This document shows positions 9,832-21,500 of a stretch of 59,072 nucleotides of DNA, one piece after another (position 1 is the stretch's first letter; the number at the start of each line of letters is the position of its first letter). The position numbers and the translations under genes were made by a program. A model generated the notes under the pieces. The model ran no database searches. It was not told the DNA's origin and saw only the letters and a program-made list of their open reading frames with translations. This stretch comes from Zygnema circumcarinatum (lineage: Eukaryota; Streptophyta; Zygnematophyceae; Zygnematales; Zygnemataceae): NCBI GenBank assembly GCA_037447605.1, contig CM074810.1, positions 2,911,368 through 2,970,439 of the forward strand, given 5' to 3'.

Positions 9832-12800
9832 ATGGCTGAGTCAGATGTCTTCATGTTTGCAATGTCTAGAATGAGTTCCGTGATGAATAGTTCCTTCCTT
9901 GGGACCTCAAGCTTCTCGCTACCTCTGCCAAAACCAATTTTTCTAACTGTGATCGGTGCTCTGGCTCTGTATGTTTGCGTGCATTACTTTATCCATGGAT
10001 CAAATTATCCCGGTGCGCATATATGGCCCGTTGTTGGCTGCTTGCCATCGATGATAAGAACTTTCCACAGAGTTCACGATGAAGCCACAGAAATGATTGA
10101 GGTGAGAAAAAGGATTTTATCTTTCAGCCTATTTAAATTTATTTTTGTATCATCTCAAAAGTGGAGAAACTATTATTTTGTGAGATCAATAACACATCTC
10201 TTCGCCCTCTTGTCCATAGTTGTTAGTACGTGATAAACGCGATCAGTGATACATTTCAAGTCTGTTACATTTTCTTTGGCAATTACTACTGATCATCCAA
10301 AAGACTTACATTTCCATTTTATTTACTACTTATCAAGGCAAACGAAGTAGTTTTGGAAAAGAACCGGATCTTTTTTTGCCAGAGTTAGTCATCTTTTGCG
10401 TATTCATGCTGATGAAAAGGAAGAATCTCAAGACGTTTTGGATCGGCTCACTTTCATGTTGACGTTATCTAACATATTAGGCAAATGGCTTCTCGTAAAA
10501 GTGCAGAGGTCCGAAACCCTCACGTACGTGTCCAAGATATGCGGCTTGAATGATATTATCACTGCAAATCCGGCCAATGTGGAGTACGTTTTAAAAACCA
10601 ATTTCCAGAATTATCCAAAAGGGCCTCTATACCAGGTGCGCTGCTTCAAAGGGAATCCTTTTTTTGGAAACTTACACGAGTTCTTGTTTTAATGCAAACA
10701 ATTTACTTTGGATCCAAGGCGTTTTTGGCTGTTGACTCCTTCTCCGTCAAATCTTGGTTTCTTTACAGGAAATTTTTAAAGACCTCCTTGGCCATGGCAT
10801 ATTCAACAGCGACGGTGAGGTTTGGAAAGAACAGCGAAAAGCAGCCAGCTTGGAGTTTTCAACTGGGTCCCTTCGCCGCCTTATCGAGACCTCCTCTGCT
10901 GACGAGGTCTCCCACCGCCTTCTACCAACACTTCGTCAGGTACGCAAGTCCGCCTTGTTCCCAATTCTCTGTTGGTTATGTAAATTGTAGATCGTGAGCA
11001 ATCATACAAAGCAGCAGGCTTGCTTGGCAACAAGCTCGTGGGCGCCAACCTGATGCTCAAATACATGACATCTTTATCGGAATCACATGTGTGATTGATT
11101 GATGCAGGCAATGGAAAGAGAGGAGCCTCTTGATATGCAAGATGTGCTACTTCGCTACACATTTGACAGTATCTGTCGAATTGGTTTTGGCATTGATCCT
11201 GGCTGTCTATCACCAGACTTGCCAATAATTCCGTTTGCAAAAGCCTTCGATCGAGCAACGGAAGTGAGGACTTGTCTTTCGATTTGATTATCTGAACACG
11301 AACATTTTCCGTGATTGCACTCAGGAGTTAGAATGAAGCAATGACATATGCGCGTCTGGAGATGCTGTCGCCTATCATAGGCATCTGCATGCCCTATAGA
11401 TCCGAGGATAGCAATGCAACAATTTACGACTGGAATCAAATCATGTTTGATGGTCTTATATTCTTGTTAGAAACCGATTTGTTGAAGGAATCGTTTGATG
11501 AAAAACTAACACGTTGCTTTGCCCCTTTGCAGATCACTCTTGTCCGCTTGTTTACGCCGAAATTTGCGTGGAAATTGTTCAGGTGGTTGCAGTGGGGGCG
11601 GGAGTCAGACTTAAAAAAGGGAATCAAGGTGAGACTTGTAGAAATTCTAAGAAGGTCTTGAACTCCTTCGACCTTAGACGTGTGGCTCAACCTCCAGTTT
11701 TTCATTCTCATTGTTGAAGGGCTTTGTTGAAGGGTGATGTTTGCAGACAGTCCACGAGTTTGCTGATAAAGTTGTTGAGAAACGCCTATTAGAACTGGCA
11801 GAAATGAAGAACCGTGAGGGAGATGCGACACGTTCTTCTCATGATAGCACGTGCGATGAGCAGAGTGATTTCTTGTCTAGGTGACACTTTCAACTTGCAA
11901 GCTGAGCTGGCCCAGAAACAATTACTGTTCATTGCTCGAACGTCACTAGAATTGAGCAGCTCAACCGAAATCTTGAAGTTGTTTTGTAAAAGGATGAGGT
12001 AATCGCCGCAGTGCCGAAATATCTGCGTACGTTTATTGCAGGTTTATCCTTCTCGGGCAGCAGAGTGGAAAACAGGAATATTCCAACACGTTCCTGCGCG
12101 ATATCTGTACCAACTTTATACTTGCAGGGCGTGACACTTCTTCGGTTGCTCTAAGCTGGTTTTTTTGGTTGCTGACTTCACATCCGAACGTGGAGGAAAA
12201 GATTCACGAAGAGATCGACCGCATTCTCGCAGCTCGTGATCCTTGTGAGAGCGCGCTTATCCTTTGGAAGAAATTGCAATATAGTAATGCCACTAATGTA
12301 ATTGAAATAGGTGCCAGTGGTTCGCGTGGTTTTTACAGGGGTGCTTCAACTGCAAATTTTTGTTCCTCACCAAGTAATTTTTAGTCGTATTTGCAGGTGA
12401 GAGAAGCAACGAAGCATTTACATTCGATGAGCTTCGGTCCATGCAGTATCTTCATGCAGCACTCACGGAATCGCTTCGCCTTTATCCTTCAGTTCCTGGG
12501 GACACCAAGTAAGATTTTCTACACTCATCAATTGAAAACCTTGGAGCATATTTTTACAGTACTTAAAGCAACTCTACGGAAGAGATTGAAGGGCTGTCCT
12601 TACATCTCGATGCAGATTCTGGGCTTGACGGAAGTTGCTTTTTGCACTGCAGATATGTCATTGATAATGACACTCTCCCAGATGGGACATTTGTGCCGAA
12701 GGGATGGCGCCTGACATATTCAATGTATGCAATGGGCCGCATGACAAGAGTGTGGGGTCCCGATGCGAAGGAGTACAAGCCAGATCGCTGGCTGGGAAAG

Positions 12801-13172
12801 GATGGCCAGTTTCAATCAGAAACTCCATTCAAATTTCCCGCGTTCAATGCCGGCCCTCGCCTTTGTCTAGGTCGAGACATGGCCTACGTTCAGGTACTAT
12901 ATGTCATATTGCTCATCTACTGTAAGATTTTCATGAAGGTCTTTAGGATGCGTAGGTGAGCACTTTGCCAGCAAACTGTTTTTGGAAATCTTCTGTTGTT
13001 TGGAATTGACATGATGTTGGTGTGCCGTGGACAAGTGCAGATGAAGTCAGCTGTAGGAGCTATTCTTCGAAACTTCCGTTTGAAACTCATTCTAGGGCAC
13101 CCCGTTCAGTACCAGCTCTCGCTCACATTGTTCATGAAACATGGCCTCCTTATGACAGTCCATCCACGCTAA
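9832..13172 (+). CDS. Cytochrome P450, CYP704/CYP86-clan fatty-acid hydroxylase type
   Basis: Heme-thiolate monooxygenase of the plant CYP86 clan; CYP704 members omega-hydroxylate long-chain fatty acids for sporopollenin or cutin. Ten exons join in frame: 9832-10101, 10507-10635, 10769-10939, 11108-11263, 11533-11628, 11747-11880, 12042-12244, 12397-12508, 12653-12893 and 13041-13172, giving 547 aa. An N-terminal membrane anchor (about residues 33-54) is followed by [12 protein letters not shown]. Family motifs include [39 protein letters not shown], the I-helix AGRDTSS, the K-helix ESLRLYP and the heme loop [10 protein letters not shown] with its Cys ligand. All signatures are intact, so the gene is probably functional. 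The exon 2 acceptor (GTGCAG, 10501-10506) was chosen over upstream AGs because it alone keeps phase 0 and gives the family length. Family assignment is from remembered motifs; the subfamily is uncertain. Confidence 0.9.
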
Positions 13173-14032
13173 CTGACACGTGGCAACGGACGAACAAAGG
13201 AGCAGACTTTGCTCGTCTTTATTTGAAGATTTTCTCCTATGTCTTGCAATGTGTTGATATTGCTATTTGGTCGCCTCTACTCGAAGGGGAAAGGGTTGGT
13301 GGAGATGAATTTGCCTCTAATCCTTCTGCCCTTCTCACAAACAATACATGGGTGAGTGGGAGGAGTTCTAGATATAGTGCCCTCTTCTATGTTCTGAACA
13401 CAATTATAATTCGCCCCCAACATTTTTGTTTCACAAATGAATTAAGAAAAATATTTTTTTTGTGGAATCCGTTGAGCAAGCATGCAGGAAGGAGTTCTCA
13501 TCCATGACCAAAAGAACGTGTTTTTAATACTTGTTGACCCATGTTGAAAGATAATGCGTCAAGTGCGACAAGCAATCCTCCCCTGCTCAATCCATGTTTT
13601 CTCGCCGTTCCTTATCCGTCTTGTGGTTTCCTTCCGTGCTCGTGGTTTGGGCAAAGGCCCGCATTAGGAGGGCCACACTTAAGAAGATTGGACAAAATAA
13701 TAGTACTTTAGGGTTTTTAAGGGTTGGTGCCACCAACCACTATGCTCCACTTCGTACTGGAGATCGCCTCGTGCCTTTCAGCCGTAGGATGTAATAAGCC
13801 ACATTCGAAGGATCAGGGCTTCTGCATGGCCTGCGGTAAGAGCAAGCCAATCACGAGTTACCACGTTTGCATATTTTTCTTACGTGGCATGCTGTGATTG
13901 GCTATGCTCTGTTCTTTGAAAAAACTACTCCAATAGACTGCCCCACTACCCATTGCATTCTCTTGCCGAAAGATAGTTTGCAGCTTTCTCCATAGAACCA
14001 ATCTTTTAGGGAAAAAAAAATCGAAAACTCAT
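13173..14032. other. Spacer between the two P450 copies
   Basis: I see no gene. The region holds short AT-rich runs and a duplicated phrase around 13845-13910 (gccaatcacgagttacc and its near inverse gtgattggc), but nothing that could be assigned. Confidence 0.5.
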
Positions 14033-14462
14033 ATGAGGAGGGCAGTCACGGCTATTTCCGTCTGGGGTTTCTGCTTTAGTCTTCAAGCTTTTTGCTCCAG
14101 GGCATGGCTGCCGAGCTCGACCGGATGGGCACTGCTGGGAGCCGTCTTTCTGTACGTCTGCGTGCACTGCATAATGAATGGAACCAACTATCCTGGTCCC
14201 CACTATTGGCCTTTCGTGGGAACCCTGCCGTTTATTGTTTCAGACCTGGAAAATCTTCACAATGAAGAAACGAAGTATGCTGCGGTGAGACTTAGTCTGC
14301 GACGAAGTGATGACTGCTGTTGATGAATTTCTTCATCCTTTGGTTTCGCTTTCGTTTTATCGTCCTGTGGTGATGTTCAGAACACGTCGTCTGCTAATAA
14401 CTCGTTTTTAGGGTTTGCAGGGGTCGGGTTCGAGCAGCTTCATCTCCAAGGCATGCGGATTG
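14033..14462 (+). pseudogene. Truncated P450 paralogue (exon 1 and start of exon 2)
   Basis: The ATG at 14033 starts an exon-1 homologue with a hydrophobic anchor followed by NYPGPHYWPFVGTLP and HNEETKYAA, ending at donor GTGAGA (14286). An acceptor-like GTTTGCAG precedes a short exon-2 homologue (14420-14459, SFISKACGL), which aligns with SKICGL in the intact gene. The homology stops exactly where an ATGAGC hexamer array begins. The substrate-recognition regions, the I and K helices and the heme loop are all absent downstream, so this is a dead partial duplicate of the neighbouring P450. Confidence 0.8.
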
Positions 14463-14463
14463 A

Positions 14464-14562
14464 TGAGCATGAGCATGAGCATGAGCATGAGCATGAGCAT
14501 GAGCATGAGCATGAGCATGAACATGAGCATGAGCATGCGCATGCGCATGAGCATGAGTGCTC
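14464..14562. repeat. (ATGAGC)n microsatellite
   Basis: About 16 hexamer units of atgagc, with a few atgcgc and atgaac variants near the right end. The array begins directly at the P450 breakpoint and runs into the phased motif array. Confidence 0.9.
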
Positions 14563-14581
14563 GCATATTTGTATGTGTTTC

Positions 14582-14790
14582 GACCGTTGGATTGCCGTGT
14601 GCGAAAGTTTAGGGCTCTGACCGTTGGATTCACCACGTGCACACTTGCGTCACTTGACCGTTACTATTGCCGCGTGCGAGGTTCTAGACATTGGACCGTT
14701 GGATTCGCCAACTTTTCATGCCTCAAGGTCCTCCGACCGTTGGACTTGCACCATTTTTGCCATTGGATTGCCGCGTGCCGTTGGATTTCC
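14582..14790. repeat. Second phased GACCGTTGGATT array
   Basis: The same core as at 8155-8505 starts at 14582, 14619, 14656, 14694 and 14735 (intervals 37, 37, 38, 41), with decayed units near 14758 and 14776. Linkers again differ between units, and some cores are followed by a ccacgtgc or ccgcgtgc block. Confidence 0.75.
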
Positions 14791-14799
14791 ATGGCCCAT

Positions 14800-15572
14800 T
14801 CAACCGTTCTTAAAGCCTCAAATCTCACATGTGGCAATCTCACGGTCACATCGACCAAATTCCGTACTACGACCGTACACGTTCGTACGTATTTTGGTTT
14901 CCGTACAAGGGAAGGCCGAAAATTTTATGGTTGACTCAACGGTAATGTATGAAGGGAAGTCGCAAACAATTTTCAAAACTGGCTCTCCGTAGGGAGTCGA
15001 AATTTGGCCAAGACCAAGCGAGGCAAATTTCTCAGTCCTCCCCAAAATATTTTAATCTGACCGTAATCTCCCGCTGGGCGCTGGCCGAGTCTAAATCATT
15101 ACAAACTTAGCCTTGTCCATTATCAAACGGACGTGTCCAATTTTAGGGTTTCCCGCCCAAACGTTTTAATGCAAACTCTCATTTCTGGCCTTCCTGGAGT
15201 TCCATCTCTCCCTGTCCCTCTCTCCCTCCCTCCAGCCCTCTCTCTCTCCCTCTCCCTCACTCTCCCTCTTACCCCCCCTCCTTCCCCAAACCCTAACTGT
15301 CTCTTCTCCTCCTCTCATTCTCCCTCTCGTTTCCCTTCACCTACTACTTCTCTTAAGCAGCATGATGTTTGGGATCTCCAAAAACACTCACCTTGCAGGA
15401 AACCCTAAAATATCTTCCTCGAATTAGAGTCCTCCCCTCTCCACTTCCCATAACCACCAACCTTCAGTAGCATGAATGCTAAGGTTTGCAAGCATTTTCT
15501 CTTTATCAAACCCTTACATACATATCATTGACTGTGCAATAATAAAACACCATCCCAGCCGCATCCGCCCCC
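14800..15572. other. Intergenic region / presumed promoter of the BRWD/PHIP-like gene
   Basis: No gene is visible. There is a CT-rich tract at 15195-15345 and several tttagggtttcc or aaaccctaa telobox-like motifs (15145, 15292, 15400), which are common upstream of plant housekeeping genes. Confidence 0.45.
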
Positions 15573-18500
15573 ATGGCGGGAGACCAAGCAAGTGGACACG
15601 TGGCAGCTGCAGGAGAAACTCCAAGCTCTTCCAGCAGCCGCCTTTGGAAGCTTCTGGAAGAGCAGGAGCGGTCCGGGCAGGAAAACTTTTGCCCGGATGT
15701 TGGAGAGGTGTATTTCCTGGTGATGCATTTCCTTGGAGGGTCCAAATGTGAAAAATCTTCGGGGCAGCTTTGGAACGAGCTCTTGAAACATAAGCTCCTC
15801 CCCCGGCGCTACCATGGCTTCTACTCCCGCCATGGCGGCTCAAGCGGAGCGGAGGAGGACGATGGCCTCTCATGTCCCCTCAGCTATGGGGAGCTTGCAG
15901 CGAGGTTGGCCCTTCTCCGTTTTTTTTCTTATCGAATGTACTCATTTCATATCACCCGTATCGTTCCATTTTAGGGCACGATACGGGAACGATACTTCTC
16001 CATGTTTGTTTCTGTTTCAAAACTATCTCCTTCTTCGAGATGTGTTTTGTCTTTTTCAGTCCGCCATTTACTCTATCGTCTGTGCTCATTTCACCCACTT
16101 CGTTGCTCTTGGTCCGTTCCCTCGTTCTCCCTTTCCTTTTCCCTCCTCTCCCCATCCCTCTCCCTCTTCCACTCCCTCTACGTCACTCTGTCTCTCCCTC
16201 TCCCTGTCCCTGCCCCTTTCCCTCTCTTCCTCCACCTCTCGCTCCTTTTCTCCCTCCCCCTCTCCCCCTTTCTTTCCTTCGCCCTCTTCCTCTCCGATTA
16301 ATTCCCGCTCTTTAAGCTCCTCTTACTTGAATTCTCTCTCCTTTGCTTTCTCCCCTGCTCAAATCCGTCTTCAAACCCTGCTTTCTACCTTCTCCTCACT
16401 CTCTCCTCCCCGTTCCCCATCAAACATCTCTCCCACCTTTCTTTCACTTATATATGTAAAATAATGTCTACATTCCTTCAGGCACAAAGACCTGCCTGCA
16501 AGCCATCTAGTGGACCTTCTCCATGAGCTTCTCCGGTACCGCCGGGTGGAAGCAATGCGGGAGGAGGAAGATGTGGGGAAGCTTCTGGAAGGCCTCCCGG
16601 GGGGGACAGTAGCAGCAAGGAAGGTTTCTGCAGCGGATGGGCCAACACTGCTGGGAAAAGGCGATTTCTCGCTTGTCAGCTGTAAGTTCAGCTGAAATTC
16701 AGTAGGTTAAGTTAGTCATTGGTTTGTTAAGCGTTTTCTGTTTCTCCCATGCTTTTGCCGCGTTGAGAAAAGGAGAAGACTAGGGTCTCCCGATCTCTCG
16801 ACTCCTTAACGTTCCTCCTTCCTCTCTCCCTCCTTTTTTTCTAGTGACTTCTGTTGCGTTTGGTGGACGACGAAGAGGGTGTGAGGATCCTGTGTCCTCC
16901 CCACAACCCCCTCCTTCCCCGCCCTTTAGGCGTCTTCATTTTTTTTTGGATCGGGATCCATTGAGGGAACATTCAATAGCATGGGCTAATCTAGGTTTGG
17001 CACGTTGCATCTCTGTCTGACGCGGGGAGCTATGATTCGATCATGCGTTACGGGGTACTCTCATGGATTTTCACCCTTTAAGGAATGCAGTAATGTGGTG
17101 GGTGCAGCGCGCTTCAGAAGAGTATCACATTGAGAAACGTCCTAGACAAGCAATTTCTCTTTCTTTTGGGTTCTCGGCTGATCCTTTATTTAAGCGTTAC
17201 AACTTATGAAGTTCTTTCACTTTTCTGACGTAGGGCTGCATGATGACACTGCACCTGCATGCAAAAATCACAAGCCCACAATCAAAAAATCACAATCACA
17301 AGCGTTTGTGGGCCCTGTTTGTTTTTTTGCAAAAAAAAAAAGAGTTGCAGAAAATTTCGTTTGGTGGTAAGAAATAACACTTGAACTTTTTTTGAATTGT
17401 GGGTAGCAGGTAATAAATCTTCATCTGATGCGAAAATTTTGAGGCTGCTTGAGCAGCTTCGGTGGCCCCACCAGAGAGCTGACCAGCTCCATGGACTGCT
17501 GCTTCGTGAAACTGGTGGCGGTTATTTACGGAACTGCAACAGTGTTCCGTCGTACAGGACGGCAGGGCTTACATTGCTGAAACCGCAGTTTTTTGTGAAT
17601 GGCCTCAAATACATCAAGACTCTTCGGGGCCATCGAAACGCCGTCTACTGCGGTGTGTGGGTCTCACCTAGTGGAATTCCTTTCTGAGACTAATTTACAG
17701 GATCTGTCTGGGTGGCCAATACATTAGTTTGCAGTCCTAAAAGGTACAATAATGAACCCAAAAGATCTTCTCGTCTGGTTCTAAACTTCAGGGAGTAATT
17801 GTGATTTGGGAACGAAGCTCATTCACAAGTGTTGCTGGAAATTTACCATGAGCATGTTGAACAGGGAGTATTTGTGGCATGTTGACCTGAATTTTTTGGC
17901 TTTCTGCAGCTGTTTTTGATCGGTCGGGTAGATATCTCATCACCGGATCGGATGATAGACTTGTGAAGCTCTGGTCGATGGACACGGGGCTTTGCCTCCG
18001 CAGCTGCCGAGGTCACACTGTAAGTGATTCTTACTTCTCTGTTAATGTTTGCTGATTGCAAACCGGTTTGCTGTTATCACTTGTCCTCCCTCTCCGTCAC
18101 CCCTTGCTCCCCTCCCCTCCATTCTCTCCTTCCCCTCGCTCATCCCATGCGCGACGCCCTCCCCTCCCCCCAGCCCCTTTCCTCCCGCATCCTTCCCCAT
18201 CTTCCACTCCATTTGAAGCATTACCACCTCCTCCCTTCCCCTCTCTTCCTCATGTCCCACTCCCTCCCGTCTAGTGCCCTCCCCTCCACTCCCACCCCCA
18301 TCCCTCTCCTGCCCTCTCCTCCACCCACACTGTAAATGATTCTTACTTCTCTGTTAATGTTTGCTGATTGCAAACCGGTTTGCTGTTATCACTTGTCCTC
18401 CCTCTCCGTCACCCCTTGCTCCCTCCCCTCCATTCTCTCCTTCCCCTCGCTCATCCCATGCGCGACGCCCTCCCCTCCCCCCAGCCCCTTTCCTCCCGCA

Positions 18501-21500
18501 TCCTTCCCCTTCTTCCACTCCATTTGAAGCATTACCACCTCCTCCCTTCCCCTCTCTTCCTCATGTCCCACTCCCTCCCGTCTAGTGCCCTCCCCTCCAC
18601 TCCCACCCCCATCCCTCTCCTGCCCTCTCCTCCACCCACACTGTAAATGATTCTTACTTCTCTGTTAATGTTTGCTGATTGCAAACCGGTTTGCTGTTAT
18701 CACTTGTCCTCCCTCTCCGTCACCCCTTGCTCCCCTCCCCTCCATTCTCTCCTTCCCCTCGCTCATCCCATGCGCGACGCCCTCCCCTCCCCCCAGCCCC
18801 TTTCCTCCCGCATCCTTCCCCATCTTCCACTCCATTTGAAGCATTACCACCTCCTCCCTTCCCCTCTCTTCCTCATGTCCCACTCCCTCCCGTCTAGTGC
18901 CCTCCCCTCCACTCCCACCCCCATCCCTCTCCTGCCCTCTCCTCCACCCTTTCCTTTTCCCCTCTCCGTATTCCAGACCCTCCCCCTCCCCCTCCCCCTC
19001 CCCCTCCCCCTCCCCTCCCCCTCCCCCTCCCCCTCCCCCTCCTGTGAGGCAGGGAAGCTCCATTGATGGTGATGCACATGTGTGCTTTTTTTCAGGGTGA
19101 CATTACGGATTTGGCAGTCAGCAGTGACAATACTCTTGTTGCCTCTGCTTCGAATGACACAACCATCCGGCTGGTAAGTCTTTTCTTTTTCTTTTCATGC
19201 CATCGCAAACCATTCTCTTAGCTGAGGATGTCTTTATCCATCCGCAAGGCATTCGTATGCTGGAACTTTTGAATGTTTGTCGATGATTTCTAGAAAAAGC
19301 AGACCATCTTCCAAATGCTGGCAGCAAGTCTGGAATCTTTTTCCATACTTTTGATGATCTGATTGTCATGTTTTTACTTGAATGTGAAAATTCTCTTGCA
19401 GTGGAGATTGCCCCTGGGCGTGCCCGTGGCTAGTTTGATTGGCCATAAGGAGTCTGTGACTGCGATAGCGTTCAGCCCTGGAAGAGGCAGCGAACACCTC
19501 CTCCTTTCGTATGCTTGCAAACCCGAAACACTCACAGTACAAAAATGCCTTTTTTGAATCGAGAGGAGGGGAGGGGGAGAGAAAGGAAGAGGAGGGGAAG
19601 GTCTGGAGTACGGAGAGGGGAAAAGGAGAGGGAAGGGGCGAGTGCAGCAGAGGGGCGGAGGTGCGAGGGGAGGAGAGGGCAGGAGAGAGACGGGGTTGAG
19701 AGAGATGGAGAGGGCAGGAGAGGGAATATTGTCAGACTCGCCGAATTTCGCAATTTGATATGAGGGAAAGGAGTGGCCTTTCGTCCCAGCCCCTTTGTTT
19801 CCTTTCCCTTCCTTTACATCCTATTTGCTAAAGGGTAGAAGTGCTGTTGGGTATATTTCAGAGCTTCAGAAGATGGGAGTTGCCGGATTTGGGATGTCCG
19901 AAACGGGAATACTTCGTTCCAGCTGTATATACCTCGTGAAGGGGAACTTGGTGAGGACTTTTTTCAGCCTAATTTCATACTTTGGAGTTTGTTTTTTCCC
20001 ACCTACTTTAATTCATGCTTAAATGAACTCAATAGAACTTAATCTCTCTTTTCCCAATGGTTTCTGGTTGGACTACGCTGTTTTGTATTCCTATTAAGCA
20101 TTTTCTAGTCATCTCCTTCCCCTTCATTAGATTGTTATAGATATGCGATAAATTTTCCATCATGAAACATTTACTTCTTCACACAAACGTATAGCAGAAT
20201 CATATCTAGATACTTTTAAACCAGTCAAACTACTTATTGCTATCGTTTGAATGATTTATTGCGCTTACGGCGCTGATCATCCCAGCTCCTTCTAAACTTA
20301 CACAAAACAACCATTCTACAAAATATTCTATGATGTATTAGGACTTTTTGAGGTACAGATAGTTGTTTGTGTTGAAGGGATGCAGGACCTCGCAACCAAA
20401 TATCAACACAAACTGAAACTGTCCCAAAGGCAGCCGCTGTTCTATGCTGCTCGTTTAATGCAGATGGCTCTCTCTTTGTTACTGGGAGTTCGGACACATA
20501 TGCGAGGGTAAATTCCTAGAAAATATATTGCTTACTTTGAGATTAGATATGATGAGATTTTAAAAATGCCTAAGATGGGATTTTGCATCTGTCTTATCCA
20601 TGTCTTGTTATAACTCAACAGATGCTATTTACGTGTAGTTTGCATATTTTCTTTGTATGGTTGACGAGAGGCATTCCGTAGGGATTTATGGCTTCAATAA
20701 GGTGCAGCTGACAGGCTGAAGATCTCCATTTTTTGACAGTTCATGTGTTGTCGACGATGTTTATGGGTGATTAAGGATATATATATGATTATCAGAGATT
20801 AAATATTAGTGATGATGGGTAATTTATTTGCACTGTTGAGCAGTTATGGGATGCGAAATTAGCGGGAGACCACCTTGGAAGGCCCATTGGGGAAGAGATG
20901 TTGCTGGAGGGGCATAAGGTTGATGTCAACTATGTGCAGTTCAGGTGAAGCTCTCTCCCTCCCTCCCTCCCATCCATCTCTGTCTGTCTCTCTCTGTTCC
21001 TCCTCTCCGTCTGTCTCTTCCTCTAGATGTCGCTTTGATTTTCTTCCTGCCATTGGCATCTTCCTTCCTCCCTTCCCACTGATCTGATACACTGTCTCTT
21101 CTCCTGCCCTTTCCCACTCTCTCACACTCTCCATCTCCCTTTCTTTTCCTCTTCCGTTTCGGTCTTATATCCCGCCTATCTCTCTCTCTCCCTCTCTCTC
21201 CGTCTCCCTTTCTCTCCCTCTCTCTCTCTCCCTCTTCAAGTAGCTGAAGCCTGTATTGGTACTCCAAGACCTTGATACTGAAAAAAATCCCATTGGAGAA
21301 GCTGTTTAGATAATTAGACTCTAATTATATTATGACCTCCTTTCTCTGTTCGAGTGTTGCTGCAGTGGCTGCTCTCCCTGTGCTCAGCCTCTCCCACGTG
21401 AAGGAGAACGCTCCTTACCAGCCTCCTTCAAGGAGAGGCTCGTCACTTGCTCCCGCGATGGATGCATGATTATTTGGCAGCGAGCTCCAAAAAAAGCCCA

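Noticed and set aside
15905-16464. Long Ser/Pro/Leu-rich ORFs in CT tracts (also around 18020-19066, 28980-29700, 57100-57700)
   Set aside because: They are pure simple-sequence translations inside introns whose flanking exons splice cleanly.
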